Numbered from the stretch's first letter, positions 44,789 to 54,122 are shown. The stretch: 64,000 nt of DNA from Alcanivorax profundi (GCF_003597125.1 NZ_QYYA01000005.1:124001-188000); one strand, 5' to 3'. The notes: generated by a model not told the origin, from the letters alone. Program-made: numbers and translations.

Positions 44789-45832
44789 ATGTCTCAGACG
44801 CCGTCTGCCATCCTTGTCGTCGGCCCGTCCTGGGTCGGCGACATGGTGATGGCACAAACCCTGTTCTCTGAACTGCGTCGCCAATACCCTGAGTGTGCCA
44901 TTGATGTGCTGGCGCCTGCCTGGTGCCGGCCATTGCTGTCGCGCATGCCGGAAGTGCGAGACGCCCTGTCGTTGCCGTTCGACCATGGTGATCTGAAACT
45001 GGGTGAGCGCCATGCGCTGGGTAAGCGTTTGCGCGGCCAGTATCAGCAAGCCTATGTGCTCCCCAATTCCCTCAAGTCGGCGCTGGTGCCCTGGTCGGCG
45101 CGGGTCCCGGTGCGTACCGGTTGGCGCGGCGAAATGCGTTACGGCTTGCTCAACGATGTGCGCAAGCTGGACAAGGACGCCTACCCGTTGATGGTGCAGC
45201 GTTTTGTGGCGCTGGCGTTGCCTGCCGATGCGCCGGTTCCGGGCTTGGAAAGCATCAAGGCGCCGCACTTGAACGTGAGTGAGGATGCCCGTCGTGAGGC
45301 TATGGCCAGCCATGGGCTGAATACTGACAAACCGGTGCTGGGGCTGTGCCCCGGTGCGGAGTTTGGCCCTGCCAAGCGCTGGCCGGAACATCACTATGCG
45401 GCGGTGGCGCAGCACTGGATTGATAACGGTGGTCAGGTGTGGATCTTCGGTTCTGCCAAGGATAAGCCGGTGGCTGAGACCATCGTCAATTCCCTGACCG
45501 AGGAGAGCCGTGAACGGGCCGCGGTGCTGGCGGGTAATACCTCCCTGGAAGAGGCGGTAGACCTGCTCTCGGCCACAGCCTCCGTGGTCAGTAATGACTC
45601 GGGCCTGATGCACATAGCCGCAGCCCTTAAGCGACCGCTGGTGTCGGTGTACGGATCCACGTCGCCGGGATTTACACCGCCTTTGGGAGAGCGCGTTGCT
45701 GCAGTTCGTCTGGGGCTGGAATGCAGTCCTTGTTTCAAACGTGAGTGCCCATTGGGGCATCTGGATTGTTTGCGCAAATTGCCTCCTCAACAGGTTGTTG
45801 ATGCATTAGGGCAGCTGACAGGAGATGAGTAA
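44789..45832 (+). CDS. waaF: ADP-heptose:LPS heptosyltransferase II
   Basis: Adds the second heptose to the LPS inner core. A 347-residue GT9 glycosyltransferase with N-terminal ILVVGPSWVGDMVMAQTLF, LCPGAEFGPAKRWPEHHY in the C-terminal Rossmann half, and NDSGLMHIAAALKRPLVSVYG for nucleotide-sugar binding. The typical ending CFKRECPLGHLDCL is present. It opens the waa operon and overlaps the next gene by 8 bp. Confidence 0.95.
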   Translation: MSQTPSAILVVGPSWVGDMVMAQTLFSELRRQYPECAIDVLAPAWCRPLLSRMPEVRDALSLPFDHGDLKLGERHALGKRLRGQYQQAYVLPNSLKSALVPWSARVPVRTGWRGEMRYGLLNDVRKLDKDAYPLMVQRFVALALPADAPVPGLESIKAPHLNVSEDARREAMASHGLNTDKPVLGLCPGAEFGPAKRWPEHHYAAVAQHWIDNGGQVWIFGSAKDKPVAETIVNSLTEESRERAAVLAGNTSLEEAVDLLSATASVVSNDSGLMHIAAALKRPLVSVYGSTSPGFTPPLGERVAAVRLGLECSPCFKRECPLGHLDCLRKLPPQQVVDALGQLTGDE

Positions 45833-46607
45833 TCAAATGGAATTGAATGCCAGTTATGTGCACCCTCACTGGCGGGTGACGCTGCAGGATAGCGGGCTCA
45901 ATGCAATGTCGGACTGGTTGGCGCTGGATCGGACACTGGTTGATGAGCCAAACCGTCGAGGCAAGGGTATCAGTGAGGTATTCCAGGCCAACATTACGGG
46001 GCCAGATCATCACGAAGTGACGGTGTATATCAAGTATCAGCGCAATTATCAGCGCCGGAGCCTGCTGCATCCGTTGGTGGGTCAGTCCACGCTGTATCAG
46101 GAATACAAGGCGCTGATGCGTTGTTGGCAGGCCGGCGTGCCGGTGGCAGAACCGCTTTTTTTTGCCGCCAGCACGGAAGGGGAGGATCGACAGGCCATGT
46201 TGGTCAGCCTTGATCTCAAGGGCTTTGAGAGCCTTGATCGGATTGATCCGGGGAGTCTCGAGGAGGGGCGCCGCCAGGTCTTGATTCATGACGTTGCAGC
46301 GACTGTGCGCTTGCTGCATGAAAAAGGTCTGGTGCACCAGAATCTCTACCCCAAACACATTTTCACCGCTTGGCACGAACAGCAGCAGCGCTATGATGTC
46401 CGATTTATCGATATGGAGCGTTGCCGTCCCCACTACCAGCGCTGGCGGCCAAGGTTACGGGATCTGGATACTCTTGCAAGGCGCGCGAAGCACTTTTCGG
46501 CCCTTGACCGGGCGCGGTTTCTTCGCACTTATCTGGGGTCCCCACTGAGTCAGGGTAAGGGCCGTTTTGTGGTGAGCCGCCTGAGTCGTCATCTCAAGAG
46601 TGCCTGA
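45825..46607 (+). CDS. LPS kinase (InaA/WaaP)-family protein, possible pseudokinase
   Basis: A 260-residue member of the Kdo/WaaP kinase-like family. Conserved positions are Lys70 (VYIKYQ), Glu93, the catalytic-loop segment HQNLYPKHIF (171-180) and FIDMER (Asp196). In active relatives the loop reads H-x-D; here the codon is AAT, giving Asn173 in place of the catalytic Asp. It may be inactive or work as an accessory subunit. It overlaps waaF by 8 bp and ends 3 bp before waaC, an unusual position between the two heptosyltransferases. Confidence 0.8.
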   Translation: MSNQMELNASYVHPHWRVTLQDSGLNAMSDWLALDRTLVDEPNRRGKGISEVFQANITGPDHHEVTVYIKYQRNYQRRSLLHPLVGQSTLYQEYKALMRCWQAGVPVAEPLFFAASTEGEDRQAMLVSLDLKGFESLDRIDPGSLEEGRRQVLIHDVAATVRLLHEKGLVHQNLYPKHIFTAWHEQQQRYDVRFIDMERCRPHYQRWRPRLRDLDTLARRAKHFSALDRARFLRTYLGSPLSQGKGRFVVSRLSRHLKSA

Positions 46608-46610
46608 TTA

Positions 46611-47636
46611 ATGCATGTGCTTTTGGTAAAAACTTCCTCGATGGGTGACGTGATCCATACCCTCCCTGCCCTCACTGATGCCCGGGCTGCGATTCCCGGG
46701 CTGCGCGTTGACTGGGTTGTGGAAGAGGCATTTGCCGAGCTTGCTGCGCGACACCCCGCTGTGGCCAACGTTTTCCCCTGCGCACTGCGTCGCTGGCGCA
46801 AGCATCCAATCAAAGCCCGCCGCACAGGCGAATGGGCTGACTTCAAGTCAGCGATGCAAGCGGTTAACTATGATGCGGTCATCGATGCTCAGGGGCTGAT
46901 CAAAAGTGCCTTTGTCACTCGCCTGGCTCGTGGCCCGAAGTTTGGTCTGGACAAGCATTCCGCTCGTGAGGGGCTGTCTGCAAGAGTGTTGGATCATCCC
47001 CTGTCGGTGGTGCGCGGGCAGCACGCCATACAACGTGTGCGCCAGCTGTTTTCGCAGGCGCTAAATTACCCCTTGCCTGACTCCGCTCCGGATTATGGAT
47101 TGCCTCGCGCCCATGTCCCGGCCCCGCTCAGTCAGCCGGGGGAGCTGGTGTTTTGCCATGGCACCACCTGGCCGACCAAGCATTACCCCGAAGCGTTCTG
47201 GCGGCAGCTGCTGGAACTGGCCACGGCAGAGGGCCATCGGGTGCACCTGCCCTGGGGCAATGACGCGGAGAAAGCCCGGGCCGAGCGCCTCGCTGCGGGG
47301 CTGGAGAGGGTGGAGGTGCTGCCGAAAATGGGGCTGGATTCCCTGACCGACAAGCTGCTTGGATGGGATGCCTTCATTGCTGTCGACACGGGCCTTGCGC
47401 ACCTCGCTGCAGCCGCCGGCTTGCCCGGGGTCGCACTGTACGGTCCCACCGACCCGGTGCTGACCGGTGTGCAGGGGGTCCGGGCGTCGTCATTGGCGGC
47501 GGACTTCCCCTGTGCCCCCTGTGTGCAGGAGAGTTGCACCTATCGGGGGGAGTTGGGCAAAGGGGTGGAGCCGCCCTGCTTCAGTACCCTCAAGCCGGAA
47601 ACCGTTTGGCGGGCGTTGCGGAGGCAGAGCCCGTGA
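46611..47636 (+). CDS. waaC: ADP-heptose:LPS heptosyltransferase I
   Basis: Adds the first heptose to Kdo in the LPS inner core. A 341-residue GT9 enzyme with N-terminal VLLVKTSSMGDVIHTLPAL, ending in the GDVIH-type loop; middle HGTTWPTKHYPE; and DTGLAHLAAAAGLPGVALYG in the nucleotide-sugar domain. It overlaps the waaG start (GTGA). Confidence 0.96.
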   Translation: MHVLLVKTSSMGDVIHTLPALTDARAAIPGLRVDWVVEEAFAELAARHPAVANVFPCALRRWRKHPIKARRTGEWADFKSAMQAVNYDAVIDAQGLIKSAFVTRLARGPKFGLDKHSAREGLSARVLDHPLSVVRGQHAIQRVRQLFSQALNYPLPDSAPDYGLPRAHVPAPLSQPGELVFCHGTTWPTKHYPEAFWRQLLELATAEGHRVHLPWGNDAEKARAERLAAGLERVEVLPKMGLDSLTDKLLGWDAFIAVDTGLAHLAAAAGLPGVALYGPTDPVLTGVQGVRASSLAADFPCAPCVQESCTYRGELGKGVEPPCFSTLKPETVWRALRRQSP

Positions 47637-48724
47637 AGTGCGTGATGGTGCTTTACCACTATTTCCCCTGGGGCGGGCTGCAACGGGACTTTGCCCGTAT
47701 CGCCCGTGAGGCCGTTGCCCGTGGACATCAGGTCCAGGCGCTGGTGAGCGAATGGCAGGGCGAGCCCCTGCAGGGCGTCACCATCACAACGGTGCCCGTA
47801 CGGGGGCAAAGTAACCATGCACGGATGGCCCGTTTTGCCGCAGGCGTACAGCAGTATCTCGCCGAGACCCCCCATGATCGGGTGCTGGGCTTCAATCGTT
47901 TGCCGGGTCTGGATGTTTATTTCGCTGCGGACAGCTGTTTTGCCGAACACGTGGCAGGCAAACCTGGTGTGGTTCGCTGGTTGCCCCGTTATGCCACCTA
48001 CCTGAAACTGGAGCATCAGGTGGTCGCAGAGTCGGGGCCGCGGCTGTTGTTTCTGAACGAACACCAGCGAGATCAGTACCGGGCGCATTATGCCTTGCCG
48101 GAAAGTCGCTACCAGGTATTGCCGCCGGGCGTGGAAGCGGATCGTCGTCGCCCGGCTAATCATGCGGCGTTGCGCGAACAGATTCGCACGGAACTGGGGG
48201 TCGGTTCGGGGGTGCCTTTGCTGTTGTTTTTGGGCTCCGGGTTCAAGGTCAAGGGACTCGACCGCGCGCTGGCGGCTTTCGCAACGTTGCCGTCGCAGGC
48301 GCATTTGATGATTGTTGGCAATGACGAGGCCGCACCTTACCTGCGTGATCTGCAGGTGGCCACCCGTGAGCGAATTCATGTACTGGGTCCCCGTGATGAC
48401 GTGCCCGCGCTGATGCAAGGGGCGGATCTGTTGCTGCATCCGGCCTATCGGGAGTCGGCGGGTATGGTGTTGCTGGAGGCAACGGTGGCTGGGTTACCGG
48501 TGTTGACCACCGATACCTGTGGTTATGCCCGCTATGTGCAGGAGGCAGGGTCTGGAGAGGTGATTGCCACGCCGTTCAAGCAGACCGCATTGAATGCGAT
48601 GCTGCAGACCATGGTCGAACGTGTGCCGGGTGAATGGCAGGCAAATGCGTTGCGTTATGCCGAGTCTCCGCTGTTATATCAGCTTGCTCAGAATGTAGTG
48701 GATGCGGTGGAGGCCGGGCGATGA
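47633..48724 (+). CDS. waaG: LPS core glucosyltransferase WaaG
   Basis: A GT4-type glycosyltransferase, 363 residues, adding the first outer-core sugar to heptose II. The N-terminus is VLYHYFPWGGLQRDFARIA. It also has a GSGFKVKGLDRALAAFA donor-site segment and the EX7E motif in YRESAGMVLLEATVAGLPV. It starts with GTG overlapping the waaC stop, with GGAGG about 9 bases upstream. The start Met could be ATG four codons later. In Pseudomonas the neighbouring WaaP phosphorylates the same heptose. Confidence 0.93.
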   Translation: MKCVMVLYHYFPWGGLQRDFARIAREAVARGHQVQALVSEWQGEPLQGVTITTVPVRGQSNHARMARFAAGVQQYLAETPHDRVLGFNRLPGLDVYFAADSCFAEHVAGKPGVVRWLPRYATYLKLEHQVVAESGPRLLFLNEHQRDQYRAHYALPESRYQVLPPGVEADRRRPANHAALREQIRTELGVGSGVPLLLFLGSGFKVKGLDRALAAFATLPSQAHLMIVGNDEAAPYLRDLQVATRERIHVLGPRDDVPALMQGADLLLHPAYRESAGMVLLEATVAGLPVLTTDTCGYARYVQEAGSGEVIATPFKQTALNAMLQTMVERVPGEWQANALRYAESPLLYQLAQNVVDAVEAGR

Positions 48725-49566
48725 AACTGTTCCTTCGCGATGATATGTCGACCCTGTGGGGCGAACGCGATCCCTTCGCACAGGCCGCCGCCCAGCAGGG
48801 TGAGATTTTCCGTGCCCGGGAAGGCCGGCGTACGCTACGATTTGAGGGGAATGGACGCAGTTACTTTCTCAAGTATCACGCGGGTATCGGCTGGAAAGAA
48901 ATCTTCAAGAATCTGACCCAGGGAAAGCTGCCGGTGCTTGGGGCCATGGATGAAGTCAGGGCGATCGAAGCGGTAAGAAATGCCGGGCTGGACACCATGA
49001 CGGTGGCGGCCTTCGGCAGCCGTGGCGTTAATCCGGCCGGGGTCGAATCCTTTATCGTTACCGATGATCTGAGCGGCACCCTGAGCCTGGAAGACGTCGG
49101 CGAAGAATGGGTGTCGAGTGGGCACACTCCTGTGCTGTTCAAACGCGCCTTGATTTTGCGGGTCGCACAGATCGCTCGCGATATGCATCGCGCCGGGATC
49201 AATCACCGGGATTTCTATCTGGCGCATTTCTTGATGTCGGAACAGGATGTGCGACGGGAAAACAGCGATGCACCCCTGTTCCTGATTGATTTGCACCGTT
49301 CCCAGGTGCGCCGGTCGGTGCCTCGTCGCTGGCAGGTGAAAGACCTGGGAGGGCTGTATTTCTCGACGGCTCGCTTTGGCATGACACGCCGTGATCTGCT
49401 GAGGTTCATCCGAGCCTATAGCGGCAAGCCATTGCGTGAGGCTCTGTCTGATGCGGGCCTTTGGCAGTCTGCCCGTCGCGAGGCAGAAAAAATCTATCGC
49501 CGTTATTTCGAAGTTGAGCCGCAATTACCGCTGCAGTTCAACGAACATCCAGGCAAGGATATCTGA
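48721..49566 (+). CDS. waaP: LPS core heptose kinase WaaP
   Basis: Phosphorylates heptose I of the inner core; essential in Pseudomonas and important for outer-membrane stability. The 281-residue protein has Lys51 in YFLKYH, Glu78, the catalytic loop NHRDFYLAHFL (Asp164) and metal Asp190 in LIDLHR. All key residues are intact, in contrast to the kinase-like gene at 45825. It overlaps waaG by 4 bp (ATGA) and the next gene by 1 bp (TGATG). Confidence 0.95.
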   Translation: MKLFLRDDMSTLWGERDPFAQAAAQQGEIFRAREGRRTLRFEGNGRSYFLKYHAGIGWKEIFKNLTQGKLPVLGAMDEVRAIEAVRNAGLDTMTVAAFGSRGVNPAGVESFIVTDDLSGTLSLEDVGEEWVSSGHTPVLFKRALILRVAQIARDMHRAGINHRDFYLAHFLMSEQDVRRENSDAPLFLIDLHRSQVRRSVPRRWQVKDLGGLYFSTARFGMTRRDLLRFIRAYSGKPLREALSDAGLWQSARREAEKIYRRYFEVEPQLPLQFNEHPGKDI

Positions 49567-50927
49567 TGGCATTGCTTCAGTATCTACAGCATGGCATTGA
49601 TGAGAAGGACCTGCCGCAGACGGCTGCAGGTTTAACGATCACAGCTGTATTGCGTTGGTTGCCTGGAAGCCGCTTGGTGGTTGATGGTTACTGGAATGGG
49701 CAGCCTGTCGTTGCCAAGCTGTTTTGTCCCGGAAGCAAGGGGAAGCGCGCACAGCGAAAAGAGGTTCGGGGTCTGCAGGCAATTGCCAAATGCAACGTCC
49801 ATTGTCCAGCGATTAAGGACGTACTGACCCTGGATGAGGGCATCCATTTGCTGGTGATGGAAAAACTGGAAGGGGAAACTGCCCTCCGCTATTGCCTGCA
49901 AGGTTCCAGAGCCCAGAGGCGCTCGCGCATTCACCGTCTGGCCTGCTGGGTGCGGGAAGTACAGCAGAAGGGCGTTGTTCAGACCGATATCCATCCGGGC
50001 AATTTTTTCTTTACTGCCGGTGGCTGGGCGCTGCTGGATGCAGCAGAGTGCCGCTTTGGTTCGCCGACACCAGTGCGTGCAAAAGCCAACCTGGCCGCCT
50101 TGTTGGCACAGTTTCCGCCGCTGGATCTTCCGGATGTGAGGGATTGCTTTGCTGAGCTTGGGGAGTATCAGGGTGCCTTGCGCGTTGCCAGGCGCCGGCG
50201 CTACCAGATGATCCTGAAGAAAGCCTTGCGCCCATGCACTGAATTTGCGGCGTTCAGGCAGGGCGATGTTCGCGGTATGTGCCGTAGAGAACTGCTGCCT
50301 CAGGTGGAAGCGCTTCTTGCTCGAGGGTTGGATGATGTGATGCAAACCACGGACAGTCTCAAACTCGGAGGGGCTTCCACCGTAGTACGGGATGGGCAAT
50401 CCGGTTGGGTTATCAAGCGTTACAACATCAAGTCATTCGTTCACCGGATTAAACGACAATGGGGGGCAACCCGTGCCCAAAAGGCCTGGCTTGGTGGCGT
50501 CTTTCTGCGTGAAGTCGGCGTACAGACCCCTTTGCCGGTGGCCTATTTGGAAGAGCGTCGCCACGGGTTAAGGCATCGAGCCTGGATTATTAATGCTTAT
50601 CAATCGGGTAGGGGGCTGGATGAGCTGTCACCTGAGCAAGCGCCACCTGAACCGGTTGTGCTGTCCCTGCAGGATTACTTCTTGCTGATGGCCCAGCTTG
50701 GGTTTCAGCATGGAGATATGAAATCTACGAATATTCTGGTTTGCAATGACAGGATTTCTGTTATCGATCTTGATGCGTTCAACCCTTTTCCCCGAGATCC
50801 TGAAGCAAGTTACCGCAAGGATTACAACCGGTTCATGAGGAATTGGCCAAAAGGGTCAGTGTTACGGACAAGTCTGGAAAGGGCGATAGCTGAAGCCGGA
50901 CTGAGTGATCATAACCAAGGTGTTTAG
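49566..50927 (+). CDS. Tandem double LPS-kinase-like protein
   Basis: A 453-residue protein with two kinase-like domains. The first (about residues 20-215) has Lys51 in VVAKLF, Glu66, QTDIHPGNFF (Asp141, Asn146) and LLDAAE (Asp158). The second (about 262-445) has Lys284 in WVIKRYN, QHGDMKSTNILV (Asp384, Asn389) and VIDLDAF. Both retain catalytic residues, so both could be active, perhaps on different core positions. A two-domain kinase also occurs downstream of waaP in Pseudomonas. The exact substrate is unknown. It is translationally coupled to waaP. Confidence 0.85.
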   Translation: MALLQYLQHGIDEKDLPQTAAGLTITAVLRWLPGSRLVVDGYWNGQPVVAKLFCPGSKGKRAQRKEVRGLQAIAKCNVHCPAIKDVLTLDEGIHLLVMEKLEGETALRYCLQGSRAQRRSRIHRLACWVREVQQKGVVQTDIHPGNFFFTAGGWALLDAAECRFGSPTPVRAKANLAALLAQFPPLDLPDVRDCFAELGEYQGALRVARRRRYQMILKKALRPCTEFAAFRQGDVRGMCRRELLPQVEALLARGLDDVMQTTDSLKLGGASTVVRDGQSGWVIKRYNIKSFVHRIKRQWGATRAQKAWLGGVFLREVGVQTPLPVAYLEERRHGLRHRAWIINAYQSGRGLDELSPEQAPPEPVVLSLQDYFLLMAQLGFQHGDMKSTNILVCNDRISVIDLDAFNPFPRDPEASYRKDYNRFMRNWPKGSVLRTSLERAIAEAGLSDHNQGV

Positions 50928-50930
50928 CCA

Positions 50931-51698
50931 ATGAGTACTGCCATTCGGTTGCACTGGGCTCGTTCAAAGCCAAATTTTGGTGACTGGCTCTCTCCACAAA
51001 TCGTTGAATGCGTGTCTGGCCGGCCAGTGAAGTATGCCAAAATAGATCAGTGTGATCTGGTTGCTATCGGCAGCTTGCTGCAAAGAGTGAAAAATCGTTT
51101 CTGGACACGCCCCGTGCATATCTGGGGGGCGGGCTTCATTGAGCAGGGGAAGGGGGTAAAAACCCGACACCATATCCATGCGGTCCGTGGGCCCGCTTCC
51201 TTGGCTCGCCTCGGCAAGACGCGGGAGGGGGTGGCCTTTGGCGATCCCGGATTGCTGGCGGACCGGTTATTGGATGGTACGGTCATAGCCAAGCGGCACC
51301 GGCTTAGTGTTATTGCTCATTACAAGGATAAAACGTCAGAAGGGCTGAAACGATTTTGCCAATCTAACCCGGACGTCAATGTCATTGACGTGTTTTCTGA
51401 TACGAATACCGTGCTGCGAGAAATAGCGGCATCCCATTGTGTGGTGTCTTCTGCGATGCATGGGCTCATCGCTTCTGATGCGATGGGTGTGCCTAACTGC
51501 CGGGTAGTGTTTAGCGGAGACTTGAGGGGTGGGGAGTTCAAGTTTGATGATTACTATAAAGGAACAGGGTTTCAGCCATTTCTCTGTCAGCCGGAGAGCT
51601 TTGACAAGACGCAGTATGAAACTTTGCTCAATCATTACCGCCGGCCTGGGCTGCCCGGGGTAAAAGCCGCGCTTGAAGCCGCGTTTCCGGACATGTAG
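50931..51698 (+). CDS. Polysaccharide pyruvyltransferase-like protein
   Basis: A 255-residue protein of the polysaccharide pyruvyltransferase/ExoV type. It has N-terminal LHWARSKPNFGDWLSPQIV (the family's NFGD motif), WGAGFI, VRGPASLARL with GDPGLLAD, and the C-terminal SSAMHGLIASDAMGVP donor-site motif. Such enzymes add pyruvate ketals to sugars. The location suggests it modifies core or attached saccharide. It lies 3 bp behind the double-kinase gene. The acceptor is unknown. Confidence 0.82.
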   Translation: MSTAIRLHWARSKPNFGDWLSPQIVECVSGRPVKYAKIDQCDLVAIGSLLQRVKNRFWTRPVHIWGAGFIEQGKGVKTRHHIHAVRGPASLARLGKTREGVAFGDPGLLADRLLDGTVIAKRHRLSVIAHYKDKTSEGLKRFCQSNPDVNVIDVFSDTNTVLREIAASHCVVSSAMHGLIASDAMGVPNCRVVFSGDLRGGEFKFDDYYKGTGFQPFLCQPESFDKTQYETLLNHYRRPGLPGVKAALEAAFPDM

Positions 51699-51723
51699 AT
51701 CATGGCGAATACAGGGGAAAGGG

Positions 51724-53199
51724 GTGTCTGCTAGTAAGGAAAACGCATCTTTGAATTTGCTGTCAAAGATGTCTCCGGTCTGGGTCGTCATCGTGGGCAG
51801 CGTGGTGCTGTCTTTTATTGCGCAGAGTTTTGAGCCTGTGCTTGGACGGGATTCTGCATTTTATGTGGATAACGCCCAGGCCTTTGTGGAAGACGGTGCA
51901 CAATCATTATTGGATCGATTTAGCTGGCCCTGGTTTTCAGCAATGATCGGGGTGGTGCATCGCTTGTTAGGCCTGTCTTATGAGACGAGCGCCTATGTAC
52001 TGGTGTTTGCGCTGAGCGCTGGCACCTGTGCCTGCCTGGTCCGTACCGTTCAGGAAATTAGCCCCCGTGCCGCTTGGCTGGGGGTGTTGGTGGTCTTGTC
52101 GATCCCCGCGTTCAATGAATATCGGAGTGCCTTGCTGAGAGAGCATGGTTACTGGTTCTTCTCTTCGCTGTGTGTGCTTTTGATGGCGCGCTACCAACTG
52201 GCTAGAGGGCGTTATCAGGTTGCTGGAGCCGTGGTTGCTGTGTTCGCTGCAGGGTTGTTTCGGCTTGAAGCATTGTATCTCCTTGCTCCGATTGGTGGCT
52301 GTGTCGTCTGGATGCATCGGCAGAAATTAAAGGAGAATTCGCTGCCGGTTGTCCTTTCGATTATTGCTCTTCTACTGGCTGGGGTTGCCTTGTTATGGGC
52401 GCTGGATGCCTTGGAAATGTCCAGGGCAGAACGGTATCTGGGTTACATCAATCCGATCCGGTTCTGGCATGCTCTTGACGGTATTGCGGCAACGCTGGCG
52501 GATTCGACGCTGCGCTACTCTTCCCGGGAGCTGGCGCCGTTGATTATTGCATCGGGTTTCCTGGCTGCCATTCTTGTCAATGTGCTGAAGTTAATGGGGG
52601 TCTATCTGGTGCCGTTTGTATGGGCGTTGCACCGTGAGAGACGGGAAACGATTTTTGGCAGCAATGTCTTTGGGGTTATTGCTGCATCAGCGTACATTCT
52701 TGTTCTTCTCGTTTTCTTTATCCAGAGCCGCTTTACGCTTGACCGTTATACCGCGTTAATCCATATCTTGTTACTGCCTTCGCTGGTGCTCGCACTGGCA
52801 CGCTTCAGGACTGCCTACCCTGGCATGACACGCTGGATCTTGTTGGTGGCTGTGTTGATGGGGGTTGGCAATGTCATGTCCTCATCCCCAAAGCGTACCC
52901 ATTTCTTTATCGCTGCTGAGTGGGTTAAGGAGCATGGAATTGGGCTGGAGCGAACCTATTTTCATGATGCCCGAATCCCCTATTACAGTGGGCTGGGGTA
53001 TCGAGAGGAGGATGTGGACAGTAAGGCTGCATTGACGACGGACATGGACCGCTACGATGTCTTTGTTGTCAGTTTGACGGCCGCACATCCTTTGGTGAAA
53101 ACAAAGCTGGCTTCCGGGGAGCTGGTGCTATTGGCCGAGTTTGATAATGGCCATGACCGGCATATGATGATTCTGGCCCGGCCAGACTGGAATCAGTAA
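51724..53199 (+). CDS. Multipass glycosyltransferase-like membrane protein
   Basis: A 491-residue protein with about ten membrane helices. The first periplasmic loop contains PVLGRDSAFYVDNAQAF, an acidic Arg-Asp-Ser pattern like that of GT-C (GT39/ArnT-type) transferases using undecaprenyl-linked sugars. A soluble C-terminal part of about 100 residues follows. It probably acts at the periplasmic face on LPS core or a related saccharide; donor and acceptor are unknown. GTG at 51724 with AGGGG is the preferred start. The convergent lpxL overlaps its end by 7 bp. Confidence 0.7.
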   Translation: MSASKENASLNLLSKMSPVWVVIVGSVVLSFIAQSFEPVLGRDSAFYVDNAQAFVEDGAQSLLDRFSWPWFSAMIGVVHRLLGLSYETSAYVLVFALSAGTCACLVRTVQEISPRAAWLGVLVVLSIPAFNEYRSALLREHGYWFFSSLCVLLMARYQLARGRYQVAGAVVAVFAAGLFRLEALYLLAPIGGCVVWMHRQKLKENSLPVVLSIIALLLAGVALLWALDALEMSRAERYLGYINPIRFWHALDGIAATLADSTLRYSSRELAPLIIASGFLAAILVNVLKLMGVYLVPFVWALHRERRETIFGSNVFGVIAASAYILVLLVFFIQSRFTLDRYTALIHILLLPSLVLALARFRTAYPGMTRWILLVAVLMGVGNVMSSSPKRTHFFIAAEWVKEHGIGLERTYFHDARIPYYSGLGYREEDVDSKAALTTDMDRYDVFVVSLTAAHPLVKTKLASGELVLLAEFDNGHDRHMMILARPDWNQ

Positions 53200-54107
53200 C
53201 GCTTTGCCTGCCCAGCAGGTTGATGCTTGAAACGTTTGTGCACCCAAAGATATTGCTCGGGGCACTTTCGGACATAGTATTCAATGGTTTGGTTGATTCT
53301 GGCGGTATCCTGTTCGTCGTCGCTAGAGGGAAAGTCTTCCAGCGCTGGGCCAAATTCAATCACGTATCGCCCCCCGGGAAGACGGTAGTGGGCGCAGGGA
53401 ATAACGGCAGCCTTTCCCATACGCGCGATACGAGAGGTGGCGGTAATGGTTGCGGCAGGGATGCCAAAAAAGGGAACGAATACCGCGTGAGCAACGCCGT
53501 AGTCCTGATCCGGGGCGTACCAGAGCACTTCTCCATTCTTCAGCAGCCGCACCATCTGGCGAATGTCTGAGCGCTGAACGGATCCTTTCATGTAATTGCA
53601 GCGCCCCTTGTCGATAAGGCGGTCTATCACCGGATTGTCATTGGGGCGATAGACACCATAAAAATCCAGCACATATCCGAGCAGGCGAGACCCTACATCA
53701 AGGCTGTTAAAGTGCATGCCAAGTAGCAGCACTCCCAACCCTTGGGCACGGGCATGCTGGATATGCTCCATGCCTTCAATGGTTAGCCGCTTGTCCAGGT
53801 CGATACGGTGATTATTGAAGCTTCCGGCCATCTCCAGAATGGCTTCCCCCGTACTTACGACACTGCGCTTGGCCAAGGCCACCTGCTGTTCCGCGGTGAG
53901 CTCGGGAAAGCACAGTTGGATATTGGTCAGAGCAACATGGCGGCGCTTTTTGACAAGATGCCAGCCAAGATGTCCTACCCCGCGGCCAATGGCCAACAGT
54001 GCATTCCAGGGCAGCTGGCCGACCAGCCAGAACAGCCCGGCGCCTACCCAGCTGGGAATAAGCCGGGGGTCAGACAGTCGGGTGGGGCGCTGTTTTCGTT
54101 TTCCCAT
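53193..54107 (-). CDS. lpxL: Lipid A lauroyl acyltransferase (LpxL/HtrB family)
   Basis: Adds a secondary acyl chain to Kdo-lipid A. The 304-residue protein has one N-terminal membrane anchor (about residues 18-40) and the HX4D motif MHFNSLD (His132, Asp137). The family block IRQMVRLLKNGEVLWYAPDQD and VPFFG follow. The acyl-chain specificity (LpxL versus LpxM versus a palmitoleoyl form) cannot be read from sequence. It follows the ligase-like gene by 15 bp on the same strand. Confidence 0.9.
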   Translation of the reverse strand: MGKRKQRPTRLSDPRLIPSWVGAGLFWLVGQLPWNALLAIGRGVGHLGWHLVKKRRHVALTNIQLCFPELTAEQQVALAKRSVVSTGEAILEMAGSFNNHRIDLDKRLTIEGMEHIQHARAQGLGVLLLGMHFNSLDVGSRLLGYVLDFYGVYRPNDNPVIDRLIDKGRCNYMKGSVQRSDIRQMVRLLKNGEVLWYAPDQDYGVAHAVFVPFFGIPAATITATSRIARMGKAAVIPCAHYRLPGGRYVIEFGPALEDFPSSDDEQDTARINQTIEYYVRKCPEQYLWVHKRFKHQPAGQAKRY

Positions 54108-54122
54108 GCATCACTCGGTTGG

